Shown here: piece by piece, positions 22,963 through 34,086 of the stretch
How positions within the stretch are numbered: position 1 is the stretch's first letter
Layout of the letters: every line of letters starts with the position of its first letter
NCBI GenBank assembly: GCA_950097015.1
Contig: CATNEN010000030.1
Coordinates: 1,907,001 to 1,971,000, forward strand
Reading direction: 5' to 3'
From: Macrostomum hystrix
Taxonomy: Eukaryota; Platyhelminthes; Macrostomidae
Length of the DNA: 64,000 nt
Notes under the pieces: model-generated
What the model saw: the letters and a program-made list of their open reading frames with translations, nothing else
The model's database searches: none
Told to the model about the DNA's origin: nothing
Made by a program: the position numbers and the translations under genes

Positions 22963-25692
22963 TCAGCAACAGCGCGACAGTCACGTGCCGCAGAGCTGGC
23001 GAGTGGCAGCGGAGGCGGTCGCGGCGGCGGCAGCGGTGGCAGCCGGAGGCCCATCGAGGCTCCGGAAGAGGGCCAGCTGCTCGGCTGGCTGGTGCGCGAG
23101 GAGCTGAGCTGCCAGATTCAGCTGAAGCTCATTCGAGAAGGTCGCTCACTCTCGACATCGGCGACAGAAGAGAGCGAGCGGCGCGCCGAGTCCCCTGTGA
23201 GCTGAGAGACAGAGAGTGACAGGGAGACAGATTGACAGGGAGACAGAGATCGACAGGGAGACAGAGATTGACAGGGAGACAGAGATTGACAGGGAGACAG
23301 AGATCGACAGGGAGACAGGGAGACAGAGATAGAGAGACATAGACAGGGAGACAGAGATAGACAGGGAGACAGAGATTGACAGGGAGACAGAGATCGACAG
23401 GGAGACAGAGATAGAGAGACAGAGATTGATAAGGAGACAGATTGATAGGGAGACAGATTGATAAGGAGACAGAGATTGATAACGAGACAGAGATCGACAG
23501 GGAGACAGAGATAGAGAGACAGAGATTGATAGGGAGACAGAGATTGATAGGGAGACAGAGATTGATAAGGAGACAGAGATTGATAACGAGACAGAGATTG
23601 ATAGGGAGACAGAGATTGATAGGGAGACAGAGATTGATAGGGAGACAGATTGACAGGGAGACAGAGATTGATCGGGAGACAGAGATTGATAGGGAGACAG
23701 ATTGACAGGGAGACAGAGAGATTGATAAGGAGACAGACATTGATAGGGAGACAGAGATTGATAGGGAGACAGAGTTTGATAGGGAGACAGATTGACAGGG
23801 AGACAGAGAGATTGATAAGGAGACAGACATTGATAGGGAGACAGAGATTGATCGGGAGACAGAGATTGATCGGGAGACAGAGATTGATAGGGAGACAGAT
23901 TGACAGGGAGACAGAGAGATTGATAAGGAGACAGACATTGATAGGGAGACAGAGATTGATCGGGAGACAGAGATTGATCGGGAGACAGAGATTGATAGGG
24001 AGACAGATTGACAGGGAGACAGAGAGATTGATAAGGAGACAGACATTGATAGGGAGACAGAGATTGATAGGGAGACAGAGATTGATAGGGAGACAGATTG
24101 ACAGGGAGACAGAGAGATTGATAAGGAGACAGACATTGATAGGGAGACAGAGATTGATCGGGAGACAGAGATTGATAGGGAGACAGATTGACAGGGAGAC
24201 AGAGAGGTTGATAAGGAGACAGACATTGATAGGGAGACAGAGATTGATCGGGAGACAGAGATTGATCGGGAGACAGAGATTGATAGGGAGACAGATTGAC
24301 AGGGAGACAGAGAGATTGATAAGGAGACAGACATTGATAGGGAGACAGAGATTGATAGGGAGACAGAGATTGATAGGGAGACAGATATTGATAGGGAGAC
24401 AGAGATTGATAGGGAGACAGAGATTGATAGGGAGACAGATATTGATAGGGAGACAGAGATTGATCGGGAGACAGAGATTGATAGGGAGACAGATTGACAG
24501 GGAGACGGAGAGATTGATAAGGAGACAGACATTGATAGGGAGACAGAGATTGACAGGCAGGCAGTTACAGCAATTGAGTCAGCATTTGGATGAAGACAAA
24601 AAGTTGGGAGTTGGGGCTGGAAATGAATGCAATAATTTATAATACTTTTAACACTAGTCTTTTGATTGTGATTGGTCGGAAAAATCTGATTCGATGAAAC
24701 CATATGACTAGGTCCAGACAGCCAGCATAACACTATAGTCACAATCCCCATTCTTTAACCCGCTGAACTCTAAAGTCCATTGAACTGTACTAAACCATGC
24801 GTCGCATGACGCATTCGTTCCACGTCAGAACAAAATTGGGAAGGGATATACAGTGGGCACACTTTCAGTAGTGTAGAAAGCATTTTTATATACTTTTCTT
24901 TTACTCATTGACTGAGTTATTTACCGATGATTCGATGCGCAGTTAAGCGCGGAGACGCTGCAGATGCAGGCGAGGCGGCGGGCCGGAAACCGACTGGCTG
25001 CCCGGCGGTGCCGGACGAAACGGCGGATCGAGCTGGCCCAACTCAACGAGGTGAGTCCAGCTTGTGAGGCTATCTTTCTCGATCCCCATCTCTCACAATC
25101 CCATCTCTCGGGGGGAGGGTAAGTGGCAGACGCATTTGCCTCTGAGCTCCTGAGTCCTGAGCTCGATTCCGCGGCGAGGCCACATTCATTTTGGGCGCAA
25201 CCGCGGAGAGAAGGCTTGGGGGCTTGTCGTGTAATTTAGGCCCTTGAGGGCCAACCTCCAAGGCACAGTGAAAGTGCACACTGCGTGCCTCCTGTGGGTC
25301 TCATGTCACCGAATGATGTACCATAGCCCACAGCCATGCTGCCAATATTTCTACTAATATTACTATATATTATTATTTACAAAATCAATTTCTCTTACAA
25401 TATCCATATACAATTTTATCGGCAGCGAATCCGACAGAACGAACTTGAGCTCAGACGGCTTGGCCGCTGCCTCGAGCAAGCCAGGCAGGAGTTCGCTGAA
25501 CTTCTAGGCGACTTCCAGTCGATCGGCTGCCTACACAGCTTCCTAGCCTGGCGGCTGGACCCTGCCCAGCCCGAGCTGCAAGACCCTTGGCTAGCCCGCC
25601 TGCTGCTGAACATTCGTCAGCTTCTGGAGGCTTCTCCACACCTCGTCACAGCCTGTTGTATAGGCTCTCCGACTCAAGCGCAACAACAATGA
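22963..25692 (+). CDS. bZIP transcription factor 2, first exon uncertain
   Basis: Three phase-0 exons: 22963-23196, 24943-25050 (108 bp) and 25426-25692. The first has a Gly/Ser run followed by LLGWLVREELSCQIQLKLIR. The second encodes the basic region RRRAGNRLAARRCRTKRR, which keeps the N-x7-R contact pattern. The third gives a weak zipper (about three to four heptads) and a Leu-rich C-terminus ending in Gln. The exon plan and the EEL-x-C-x-I motif match bZIP gene 3, so the two are probably tandem paralogues. Function is inferred as sequence-specific DNA binding as a dimer. An AATAAA at 27241 may end the transcript. Confidence 0.8.
23208..24565 (+). repeat. 18-bp minisatellite in bZIP2 intron, starting at the 5' splice site
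   Basis: Units of AGGGAGACAGAGATTGAT. A higher-order pattern includes blocks with GAGAGATTGATAAGGAGAC followed by ACATTGATAGGG. The array begins 11 bases after the donor (GTGAGC at 23197). Confidence 0.95.
25107..25375 (+). mobile_element. SINE family 2 copy in the last bZIP2 intron
   Basis: Head AGGGTAAGTGGCAGACGC, B-box-like GAGCTCGATTCC, then CGCGGCGAGGCCACATTCAT and GGGGGCTTGTCGTG as in the 30.6-kb copy. The distal part is shortened; the end has TATTATTA. Confidence 0.75.
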
Positions 25693-26475
25693 CCTTTCTA
25701 CCATAGACGGCGCGACTAGCATTGTTACGTTGTTGTGAGGCTCAGTTCAGTAACAGAAACTGTAGCAAACAGAGTTCACTGTGGGTCTCCTCAGTTCAGT
25801 AACAGAAACTGTTGCAAACAGAGTTCACTGTGGGTCTCCTCAGTTCAGTAACAGAAACTGTTGCAAACAGAGTTCACTGTGGGTCTCCTCAGTTCAGTAA
25901 CAGAAACTGTAGCAAACAGAGTTCACTGTGGGTCTCCTCAGTTCAGTAACAGAAACTGTTGCAAACAGAGTTCATTGTGAGTCTCCTCAGTTCAGTAACA
26001 GAAACTGTTGCAAACAGAGTTCACTGTGGGTCTCCTCAGTTCAGTAACAGAAACTGTTGCAAACAGAGTTCAATGACCTTTCTACCATAGACGGCGCGAC
26101 TAGCATTGTTACGTTGTTGTGAGGCTCAGTTCAGTAACAGAAACTGTTAGCAAACAGAGTTCACTGTGGGTCTCCTCAGTTCAGTAACAGAAACTGTTGC
26201 AAACAGAGTTCACTGTGAGTCTCCTCAGTTCAGTAACAGAAACTGTAGCAAACAGAGTTCACTGTGGGTCTCCTCAGTTCAGTAACAGAAACTGTAGCAA
26301 ACAGAGTTCACTGTGAGTCTCCTCAGTTCAGTAACAGAAACTGTAGCAAACAGAGTTCACTGTGGGTCTCCTCAGTTCAGTAACAGAAACTGTTGCAAAC
26401 AGAGTTCACTGTGAGTCTCCTCAGTTCAGTAACAGAAACTGTAGCAAACAGAGCTCACTGTGAGTCTACCTAGCT
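25690..26475 (+). repeat. 49-bp minisatellite beginning at the bZIP2 stop codon
   Basis: About 14 units of the type CAGTTCAGTAACAGAAACTG plus GTTCACTGTGGGTCTCCT. A segment of about 55 bp that includes the stop codon region (CAATGACCTTTCTACCATAG) occurs at 25686 and again at 26071, so a larger block has also been duplicated. Confidence 0.9.
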
Positions 26476-27344
26476 CAGTAACAAAGATCGCGGGGAACTC
26501 AGCATGAGGGATTTTCCATGATCCAGTGCTAAATTGTCGCTTATGTGTACACTCGACTGTAAGCATTCCTGCATTTCCGCCATGAATCGTGTTTTTAATA
26601 AGGCTTTTGATGTCAATAAGTTTCGCTTCATTTGCTTAAGTTTTAAAAGTTCAGACGCTTTTTAATGAGGTTACAAAATATTTCAAATATCTTAAATTTA
26701 TGGTGCTGGTCTTTCAGTTCGACTGTACAGATGGCTAGCCTATGTACAATTAAAGTTTTGTCAAATTATTTGTGTATATAAGCTTTGTATATAGACTTCC
26801 TATTTGAGCTGTAATATTTTTTCGAATTTTGTGATATTTTGATTCCTTTTTGTGTATGAGAATTAGCTATTAAATACTGCATGTTTTTTCTAGTTAGTTC
26901 AGCAAGTCATATTTTCGTTGCCTTAATTTATTTAAGGGTTTATTTGTCTCAGTTTTCTTGTTTTAATAGATACATATTAATTTTGCAAAGTATGATTATT
27001 TGATATAATTTCTTTTAACATATGTGCTTAATTGCCCTCCGTGACAAACAGTCTATACCTTTCGCGTGTTGTACGAGTGTAAAGTGACAGATTTCACAGT
27101 GTTGGCTGTGAAGTGGATAAAAAATATTGGCATTTTTTTCATTATGCGAACTAACTGCATTTCATATCTTAGAACAAGTGCATTCGGCCTGACATACGGG
27201 CTGTAACTGATTCGCTTGTCGTTTGTGTTTTTATTTTCAAAATAAAGTTCTTCGATATTTTAGCTGTCGAATAGCAGAAGTGTTTTCTAGGAAATTCAAT
27301 TCATTATTGAAAACGCTGTGAAACACTGAATCATTACTTAGGCG
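26476..27344 (+). other. Probable 3' UTR and flank of bZIP gene 2
   Basis: AT-rich with no coding signal. AATAAA at 27241-27246 is the likely polyadenylation signal. Confidence 0.4.
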
Positions 27345-27620
27345 ACAGTGAACCCACAGCTAGAAATGAGATGATTCTGCCCATTCTACGACCCATGAGC
27401 ACACACTCACACAGGGTGTGTGTACATCTGCCCTGACTTTCTCATCGTACACTGTACACATCGGCACTGTACACTCTCTGCACTACACTTTGACGTTAGG
27501 TCCTCAGAATCGCAATTTGCACGACAGGCGCGACAAATTAATGTGGCCTCAACGCGGATTGCAGCTCATGAGACCTTGGTTCGAGACTCCGACAAGTCAA
27601 CTTGTCGACCACTCAACCCA
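27345..27620 (-). mobile_element. Diverged SINE family 2, reverse copy
   Basis: The reverse complement has GGCAGATGTACACAC, GAGGCCACATTAATTTG and a B-box-like segment, in the same order as the 30.6-kb copy. It is the most diverged of the five copies. Confidence 0.6.
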
Positions 27621-27942
27621 CTCACCCCTGCTCAATATGCATTTTCTAGGAAATAAAGCAGAATGGAATTTGCCGAATGGAAAGTAGATTTCTCTATAAG
27701 ATTACTTTCATTAGAACGTGAACAGTGACTTTAAAAGTACAATTTTTCAATTCAGGTTCAGTAATTGATAGTACACTCGAATATCCAATATCGATTTATG
27801 TTTTTCTAGTTCTTGCAACGTTTTGTTGTACTTTATTTTAACACAGTTTACAAATTGGACAAACAATTTCCGCTCTATCCGATGGCACAGCTTCCAGAAT
27901 CACAACAAAATCTGTATAGTCGAGATATTCAACGATTCATCG

Positions 27943-28795
27943 TCGGGGTGATATAGCGTGGGGGATTCCCCTGGGGGATATAGCGTGGTCTTTCCCCTGG
28001 GGGATATAGCGTGGTCTTTCCCCTAGGGGATTAAGCGTGGTCATTCCCCTGGGGGATATAGCGTGGTCATTCCCCTGGGGGATATAGCGTGGTCTTTCCC
28101 CTGGGGGATATAGCGTGGTCTTTCCCCTGGGGGGATATAGCGTGGTCTTTCCCCTGGGGGATATAGCGTGGTCTTCCCCTGAAGGATATAGCGTGGTCTT
28201 TCCCCTGGGGGATTTAGCGTGGTCTTTCCCCTGGGGGATATAGCGTGGTCTTTCCCCTGAAGGATATAGCGTGGTCTTTCCCCTGGGGGATATAGCGTGG
28301 TCTTTCCCTGGGGGGATATAGCGTGGTCTTTCCCTGGGGGGATATAGCGTGGTCTTTCCCCTGAAGGATATAGCGTGGTCTTTCCCCTGGGGGATATAAC
28401 GTGGTCTTTCCCCTGAAGGATATAGCGTGGTCTTTCCCCTGGGGGATATAGCGTGGTCTTTCCCCTGGGGGATATAGCGTGGTCTTTCCCCTGAAGGATA
28501 TAGCGTGGTCTTTCCCCTGAAGGATATAGCGTGGTCTTTCCCCTGAAGGATATAGCGTGGTCTTCCCATGAAGAATATAGCGTGGTCTTTCCCTGGGGGA
28601 TATAGCGTGGTCTTCCCATGAAGAATATAGCGTGGTCTTTCCCTGGGGAATATAGCGTGGTCTTTCCCCTGGGGGATATAGCGTGGTCTTTCCCCTGGGG
28701 GATATAGCGTGGTCTTTCCCCTGGGATGATATAGCGTGGTCTTTCCCCTAGGGGATAAAGCGTGGTCTTTCCCCTGGGGGATATAGCGTGGTCCT
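27943..28795 (+). repeat. 26-bp minisatellite
   Basis: About 33 units: TAGCGTGGTCTTTCCCCTGG plus GGGATA, with a CTGAAGGATA variant. Between bZIP genes 2 and 3. Minus-strand open frames are artefacts. Confidence 0.95.
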
Positions 28796-29409
28796 TCTAC
28801 TGTTAATGAAATCCGGTTGGAAACTGCAAAGACTGCAGTTTAGCTATATAGCCACATTCGCAACTTCCTTGTTCTAATGAAGACCAGTTGTTGAACCTGA
28901 TTATCTCAAAGCTGATGCGAGAAAATCAGACGAGATGGACTGTTGCTAATTGCAAGGCTTGCATGACATGAGCTTTAGATAATTTGTATGTATCTAAGTC
29001 GCAACGTCATCTCTAAAATTCCGCCGGCCCTCTTATCAAAACCGGCCCTGTCCCCAGCACCCAGGGCCTCGTGCAGGCTCCAAGACGAGACAAGACCAAA
29101 TTATTATTGATATGGAGAGCCTTTACAGCTCATCACATCCGCGTACTGTTTTCTCCAGTGTTACCGGGCGGAGGTTGCTGTTTCTGAAATCATCTCCCCC
29201 AGTTGCAACTGCGGGCCTGGACCTTCATAGGGCTGAGTCTATTTAAGTGGACACCGTGAGTACCGTTTCCAGTTTCCAGTGTTTTTTTACTAAAAAATAC
29301 AAGTCTTCCAAGCTTTTTCTCTCCTAAATCTGCTAATGGTAAGTCTTTGTGTTTGCTTCTTTCAAATCTGGACCCCAGATTCTAAATCCAGCTGGAGAAA
29401 ATAAAACAA
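28796..29409. other. Unassigned DNA between two arrays
   Basis: No gene seen. A GC-richer segment at 29020-29270 has neither clear splice sites nor a recognisable protein. Confidence 0.4.
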
Positions 29410-30120
29410 AAGACACATAGGACTTGGAAAATACACACTATAAAGGACTGGGAATAGACAAATAGGACTTGGAATAGACAAATAGGACTTGGAATAGACA
29501 AATAGGACTTGGAAAATACACACTACAAAGGACTGGGAATAGACAAATAGGACTTGGAAAAGACAAATAGGACTTGGAATAGACAAATAGGACTTGGAAA
29601 ATACACACTACAAAGGACTGGGAATAGACAAATAGGACTTGGAAAAGACAAATAGGACTTGGAATAGACAAATAGGACTTGGAAAATACACACTACAAAG
29701 GACTGGGAATAGACAAATAGGACTTGGAAAAGACAAATAGGACTTGGAATAGACAAATAGGACTTGGAAAATACACACTACAAAGGACTGGGAATAGACA
29801 AATAGGACTTGGAAAAGACAAATAGGACTTGGAATAGACAAATAGGACTTGGAATAGACAAATAGGACTTGGAATAGACAAATAGGACTTGGAATAGACA
29901 AATAGGACTTGGAAAATACACACTATAAAGGACTGGGAATAGACAAATAGGACTGGGAATAGACAAATAGGACTGGGAATAGACAAATAGGACTGGGAAT
30001 AGACAAATAGGACTGGGAATAGACAAATAGGACTGGGAATAGACAAATAGGACTGGGAATAGACAAATAGGACTGGGAATAGACAAATAGGACTGGGAAT
30101 AGAAACTACAAAGGACTCGG
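29410..30120 (+). repeat. 20-bp minisatellite with 85-bp higher-order repeat
   Basis: Basic unit GGACTTGGAATAGACAAATA. Between 29430 and 29930 the units group into an 85-bp block marked by AAAATACACACTACAAAGG, repeated at least five times. The last third is a homogeneous run with GGACTGGGAATAGACAAATA. Confidence 0.95.
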
Positions 30121-30276
30121 AATGGAACTTGGGGAGAGACAAAGTAAAATGTGGTATTCTAAACATGACACGCGTCTTATACTCTAAATCGACCTTATAA
30201 ATTGTGTTTGTTGGTATCACATGTGAAAATACAACAAGCTATATATAATTACCTTTACTCACTAAAAAATCAGCAG

Positions 30277-30351
30277 GTAACAAACATGCATTCTCAGAAC
30301 GCAAGATGTCAATCAAGAGGTGATGTTTCTTCCGATTTCCAAAAAATAACT

Positions 30352-30384
<33 letters not shown>

Positions 30385-31534
30385 CAGCAGCAGCAGCCGG
30401 AGCACCAGCAGCATGATATGTATCGTCGCCTGATAATGGAAGAACTCAAGTGCAAAATTCTTATCAACCGGATGCAGAGCGGCAAGGAGGAAATTGATTT
30501 GTCAAACTTGTCAACAGCCCGGCCCGAACCAAGACCGGTAAATCGGGGGGGCATAAATTGCATATTTTTCCTGATATTGGGTAGGGCAAATTTCACTTAC
30601 GCCTCCAAATAGAAATCACATAATATGGGGGGTAAGTGGCAGAGCGGTCTAACGCGTTTGCCTCCCGCACCAAGGTTCCTGAGCTCGATTCCGCGGCGAG
30701 GCCACATTCATTTGGGGCGCAGCCGCGGTGACAAGGCTTGGGGGCTTGTCGTGCAATTTACGCCCTTGAGGGCTAACCTCCAAGTCACAGTGAGACTGCC
30801 TGACGATTAGTAAGTCAGAGCAGATGTACACACCTGTGTGAGCGTGTGCCTGCGTCCAGTATCTGTGTGCGAGTGTACTCAGTTAGGCAGAACAGCCTCC
30901 TCACTGGCTGCGGTTCTAGTGTCCCCAAATGATGCACCATTTCCCGCAGCCCTCCAGCAATTATTATTATTATTAATCGGCAAATAATTTTCGACCTCCA
31001 CAAACCCTTCGGAGTCCGAAATAATTTGAAAAGGTCCAAAAGTATTCGAAAGGAAGACCCGATTGATTGCAAAAGAGACATGATTGATTGCAAATTAGAC
31101 TTGATTGATTGCAAATGAGACTTGATTGATTGCAAAGGATACCAATTTATTGGATAGGGAGACCCCAAAGGACCCTGTGACACACGTGTACGCTCATACA
31201 TGCATGTTACATGTTTTCTATCCAAATAGAAAACTTAAATGATTATTGAATTAATAAACATTTGTTTCACAGATGAGCGATGAGGCTCGCCGGAAGATGG
31301 AGGACCGCCGGAAGCGCAACAAGTTATCCGCCAGGAAGTGTCGCGAGAACAAGAAATTCAAAGAGATCAACTTGAAATCTGTGAGTCGATTGCATATCGA
31401 GGTTTGTGCATGGGGACTTCTTCAAACCCATTATATTTAAAATTATTTCAGAGACTAAAAGATCTGGAGCAGGAAAACTCTCGGCTTAGAAAATTTCTTA
31501 ATCAGTATCAGCAGATGTTTGGTCAGACATCCAC

Positions 31535-31587
<53 letters not shown>

Positions 31588-31721
31588 TCCATCGGTTCCA
31601 TCATCAGCAGGTGCTTAATCTTTGTCATCAGTGTCACAGGCCGCGGCTGCATCAGCCGGCGGTGTCGGAACTGCCATCCGCGCCAAGCGTCGCAGTAAAC
31701 CCTCACTACATTGTCTGCTAA
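30277..31721 (+). CDS. bZIP transcription factor 3, tandem paralogue of gene 2
   Basis: Exons: 30277-30537 (ATG at 30286), 31273-31380 (108 bp) and 31452-31721, all phase 0. The first encodes a Gln run and then RRLIMEELKCKILINRMQSG, which matches the EEL-x-C-x-I segment of gene 2. The second carries the basic region DRRKRNKLSARKCRENKK. The third gives the zipper, with leucines at seven-residue steps (LKDLEQENSRLRKFL), then a second Gln run of about 17 residues and a His/Pro-rich tail. An acceptor at 30276 allows an upstream exon. A SINE lies in the first intron. Two AATAAA at 32120-32135 probably end the transcript. The role is inferred as a dimeric nuclear DNA-binding factor. Confidence 0.8.
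30628..30965 (+). mobile_element. SINE family 2, reference copy
   Basis: Head GGTAAGTGGCAGAGCGGTCT (A box) and GAGCTCGATTCC (B box), followed by GGCGAGGCCACATTCATTTG, GGGCTTGTCGTG, GATGTACACACCTGTGTGAG and an ATT-repeat tail. It sits in the first intron of bZIP gene 3, on the same strand. Confidence 0.8.
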
Positions 31722-32300
31722 AGCGGTGTCTGCTGACTGCTGACCATTTTGAGAACATAAAAATGATTCGACCTTATTATATAAAAAAGAGTGAACAAAA
31801 GCCTTGGCAGATAGAAATGCTCTAGATTTGTTTATTAACATAGAATCGTAGCAATAGGTCAGTATTTTTCTGCTATTAGTGATTTATGAAATTCTGCTCT
31901 ACAAATACAGCAACAACAGGTTTTGTTTTCATCAATTTATGATTAACTTCCAGCAAGGATTATCGTCTGTATACATTCAAAAAATCATTAATCATTTTAT
32001 AAGCCTCGCGTATTCAGGATAGACATCAAAGGTCATGCATGACATTCATACCAGCTCGGCATTATCGATTTCGATGACTACTTACTTTGGTTTATTTTCG
32101 TTTTTATTCATGGTTATGCAATAAAATATAATAAATGCGCAATAGAAGAAACTGCTTATACGGCAATTATGTACGGCCGAATTGCATGGATTGTGCCCAA
32201 AGAGAGTGTACTAATTTTCTGTCCATGGACACCAAACCATATTTCGACCACAGCTAATGCTTGTATCCACTCTATAGCACTATGATCTGAACTGCACTAT
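31722..32300. other. 3' UTR of bZIP gene 3 and flank
   Basis: AT-rich sequence with polyadenylation-like hexamers at 32120 and 32130. No other feature supported. Confidence 0.4.
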
Positions 32301-32340
32301 AGAGACAGATGACGTGAAAGTGTCTACGAAGTATTTTGCT

Positions 32341-32429
32341 GGCGGAGCCACCGACCGAACGAAATTCAGTTGTGGCGGTGTCGGGCGCCCCGGTGTCGCT
32401 CAAAATGCAGTTCGATCGCTGGCTCCGCC
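32341..32429. repeat. 89-bp imperfect palindrome
   Basis: The arms begin GGCGGAGCC at 32341 and end GGCTCCGCC at 32429. About 30 bases per arm pair with few mismatches around a GC-rich centre near 32385. It could be a fold-back element or the end of an unrecognised repeat. Confidence 0.7.
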
Positions 32430-33045
32430 TGAAAGTTCCGTGCAGAGTCCATCTCGACAGCAGCAAGACGTCCTGAACAGGGTGGGGGGCAGTAGCTCTC
32501 GGCCCGGATCACGTACGGCCCGCCAGTTAAAGTCGCGCCGTCGGCGCACAATGCACCGAGGAAGGAATTGCCTTAGTAGGCGCATCTCTAGCAAAAAAAA
32601 GTGTATCCCATTTCGGCCGACCTCTGGGTAAGAATTCCAAAGCGCTATAAAGGCTGGGCTGCAGTCAGTGCTTTAGCTTTAGTCATTAGCATTTTAAGTA
32701 ATGGGTGCATTGTAATTCTAATGGTGTTTTATTATTGCAGGTAAAAACGGTTTGAGCGTAGAGGTTGACCTGTAAGTGTGTGTGCTCGCCGGGTGCGGAA
32801 GCCCCGGGGTGTTCTGGCGAAGGCTGGGACGCTTGTGTCTCCTTTTGGGGGCATTAGAGCAGCTGTCCTAAGATGGCGCACCTGGGTCCTCCTCCCTCCA
32901 TTTGAGTCCAGACACAAGGGTCGTCCGGCCCGTCCTTCCGACGTGCACCGGTCCTTCGGGGCTGGGCCGCCGCGCTTATGCGCGGCGGGCACGTTAGGGG
33001 GCGGAGTCCGCCGCCCCCCAAACCCCCCACGGAACTAAAGCCATC
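32430..33045. other. GC-rich segment with further palindromes
   Basis: A TATAAA at 32646 lies in GC-rich context. Two compact hairpins occur at 32967-32988 (arms CCGCCGCGC, loop TTAT) and at about 33000 (GGCGGA-G-TCCGCC). No open frame I trust. It may be one end of an unrecognised mobile element. Confidence 0.4.
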
Positions 33046-34086
33046 GCAGCTGCTTAAAACTTTATTTTGATAATTTTGGAAATGGGAACAATTCACATAG
33101 ACTTTTTAACCAGGCTAAGAAAGAAGTACATGAAATTCTAAAATGCGTTACCCGTGCTTCTTTTGTCCTAATCCAGGCGGAGAGAAAAAATATTTTTAGA
33201 CTGTGTCAGCCTTTTTGTTGCTTTTTATACTTTTTGGATATGCTTTACAGTTATTCTTGCAGGGCAAAAGTTCCAAAGCGCGCTCGTATCCTGACATAAT
33301 CCCAACCCTAGCTGTTTTGCCGACAAAATATGGTATTTGCCATAAACTGTGATAGAATGTGCATTGTGCTAATGATGTTAGGACTAAGAAAAAAATTTAG
33401 ACAGATTTGGTGACAAAGATTACATCATTACATCATTATTTTTATGTGAACCGTAAGATTTTTTCACCGTTATTGCTTTTTGTTTAATTCAGTTGTTTTC
33501 GTTCTAGTTTAAATTCAAAATTGCACTTCTTCGACATTTGCACAAGGACGACTCAGGCGTTCATACACACTGCCGTCAAATGACTCGTGTTTGGCGTGCA
33601 TTTATTTAATATAAAAAATATATGACGTAGGCCTAACGTACAATAACGTACAATCGTGTGTTCCAGTCTCGTTTTATGGCAGCGTGAATGAGACTTGTAG
33701 CTGCCTTCTAGTTGTACACATTGTACAGTCGATGCTCTCATTATCTTTGTGATGTCTAGCTATATAATTTTTTTAATGCAAACATGTATTTACTAAACAG
33801 GCGTCTTGCCTGATCCAAAGTATCTAATATAATCCATCATTTTTGTTATTCAATCTCAGTTTACTGTATTTATTTTTTATTCTGGCTTTAAGAATGATTG
33901 TATATAGTGCCAATGGGTTCTAGCTTTTTGTCTCCTAGGGAGCAAAAATACAAATAGTTACAATTTTTCTATGTTAGCTAGTCTAACCAAACCATGCTAC
34001 CAACACATGAGAGTGAGACTGAAGAGTAAGACTTATAGCCAAGTAAAATAGTCTATAGGTAGCTATAGCAAATCCTCTAGTAGCTA
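33046..34086. other. AT-rich intergenic DNA
   Basis: No gene or repeat supported. Confidence 0.4.

Noticed and set aside
23129..24751. Open frames of 330 and 540 codons on both strands
   Set aside because: Translations of the 18-bp intron array.
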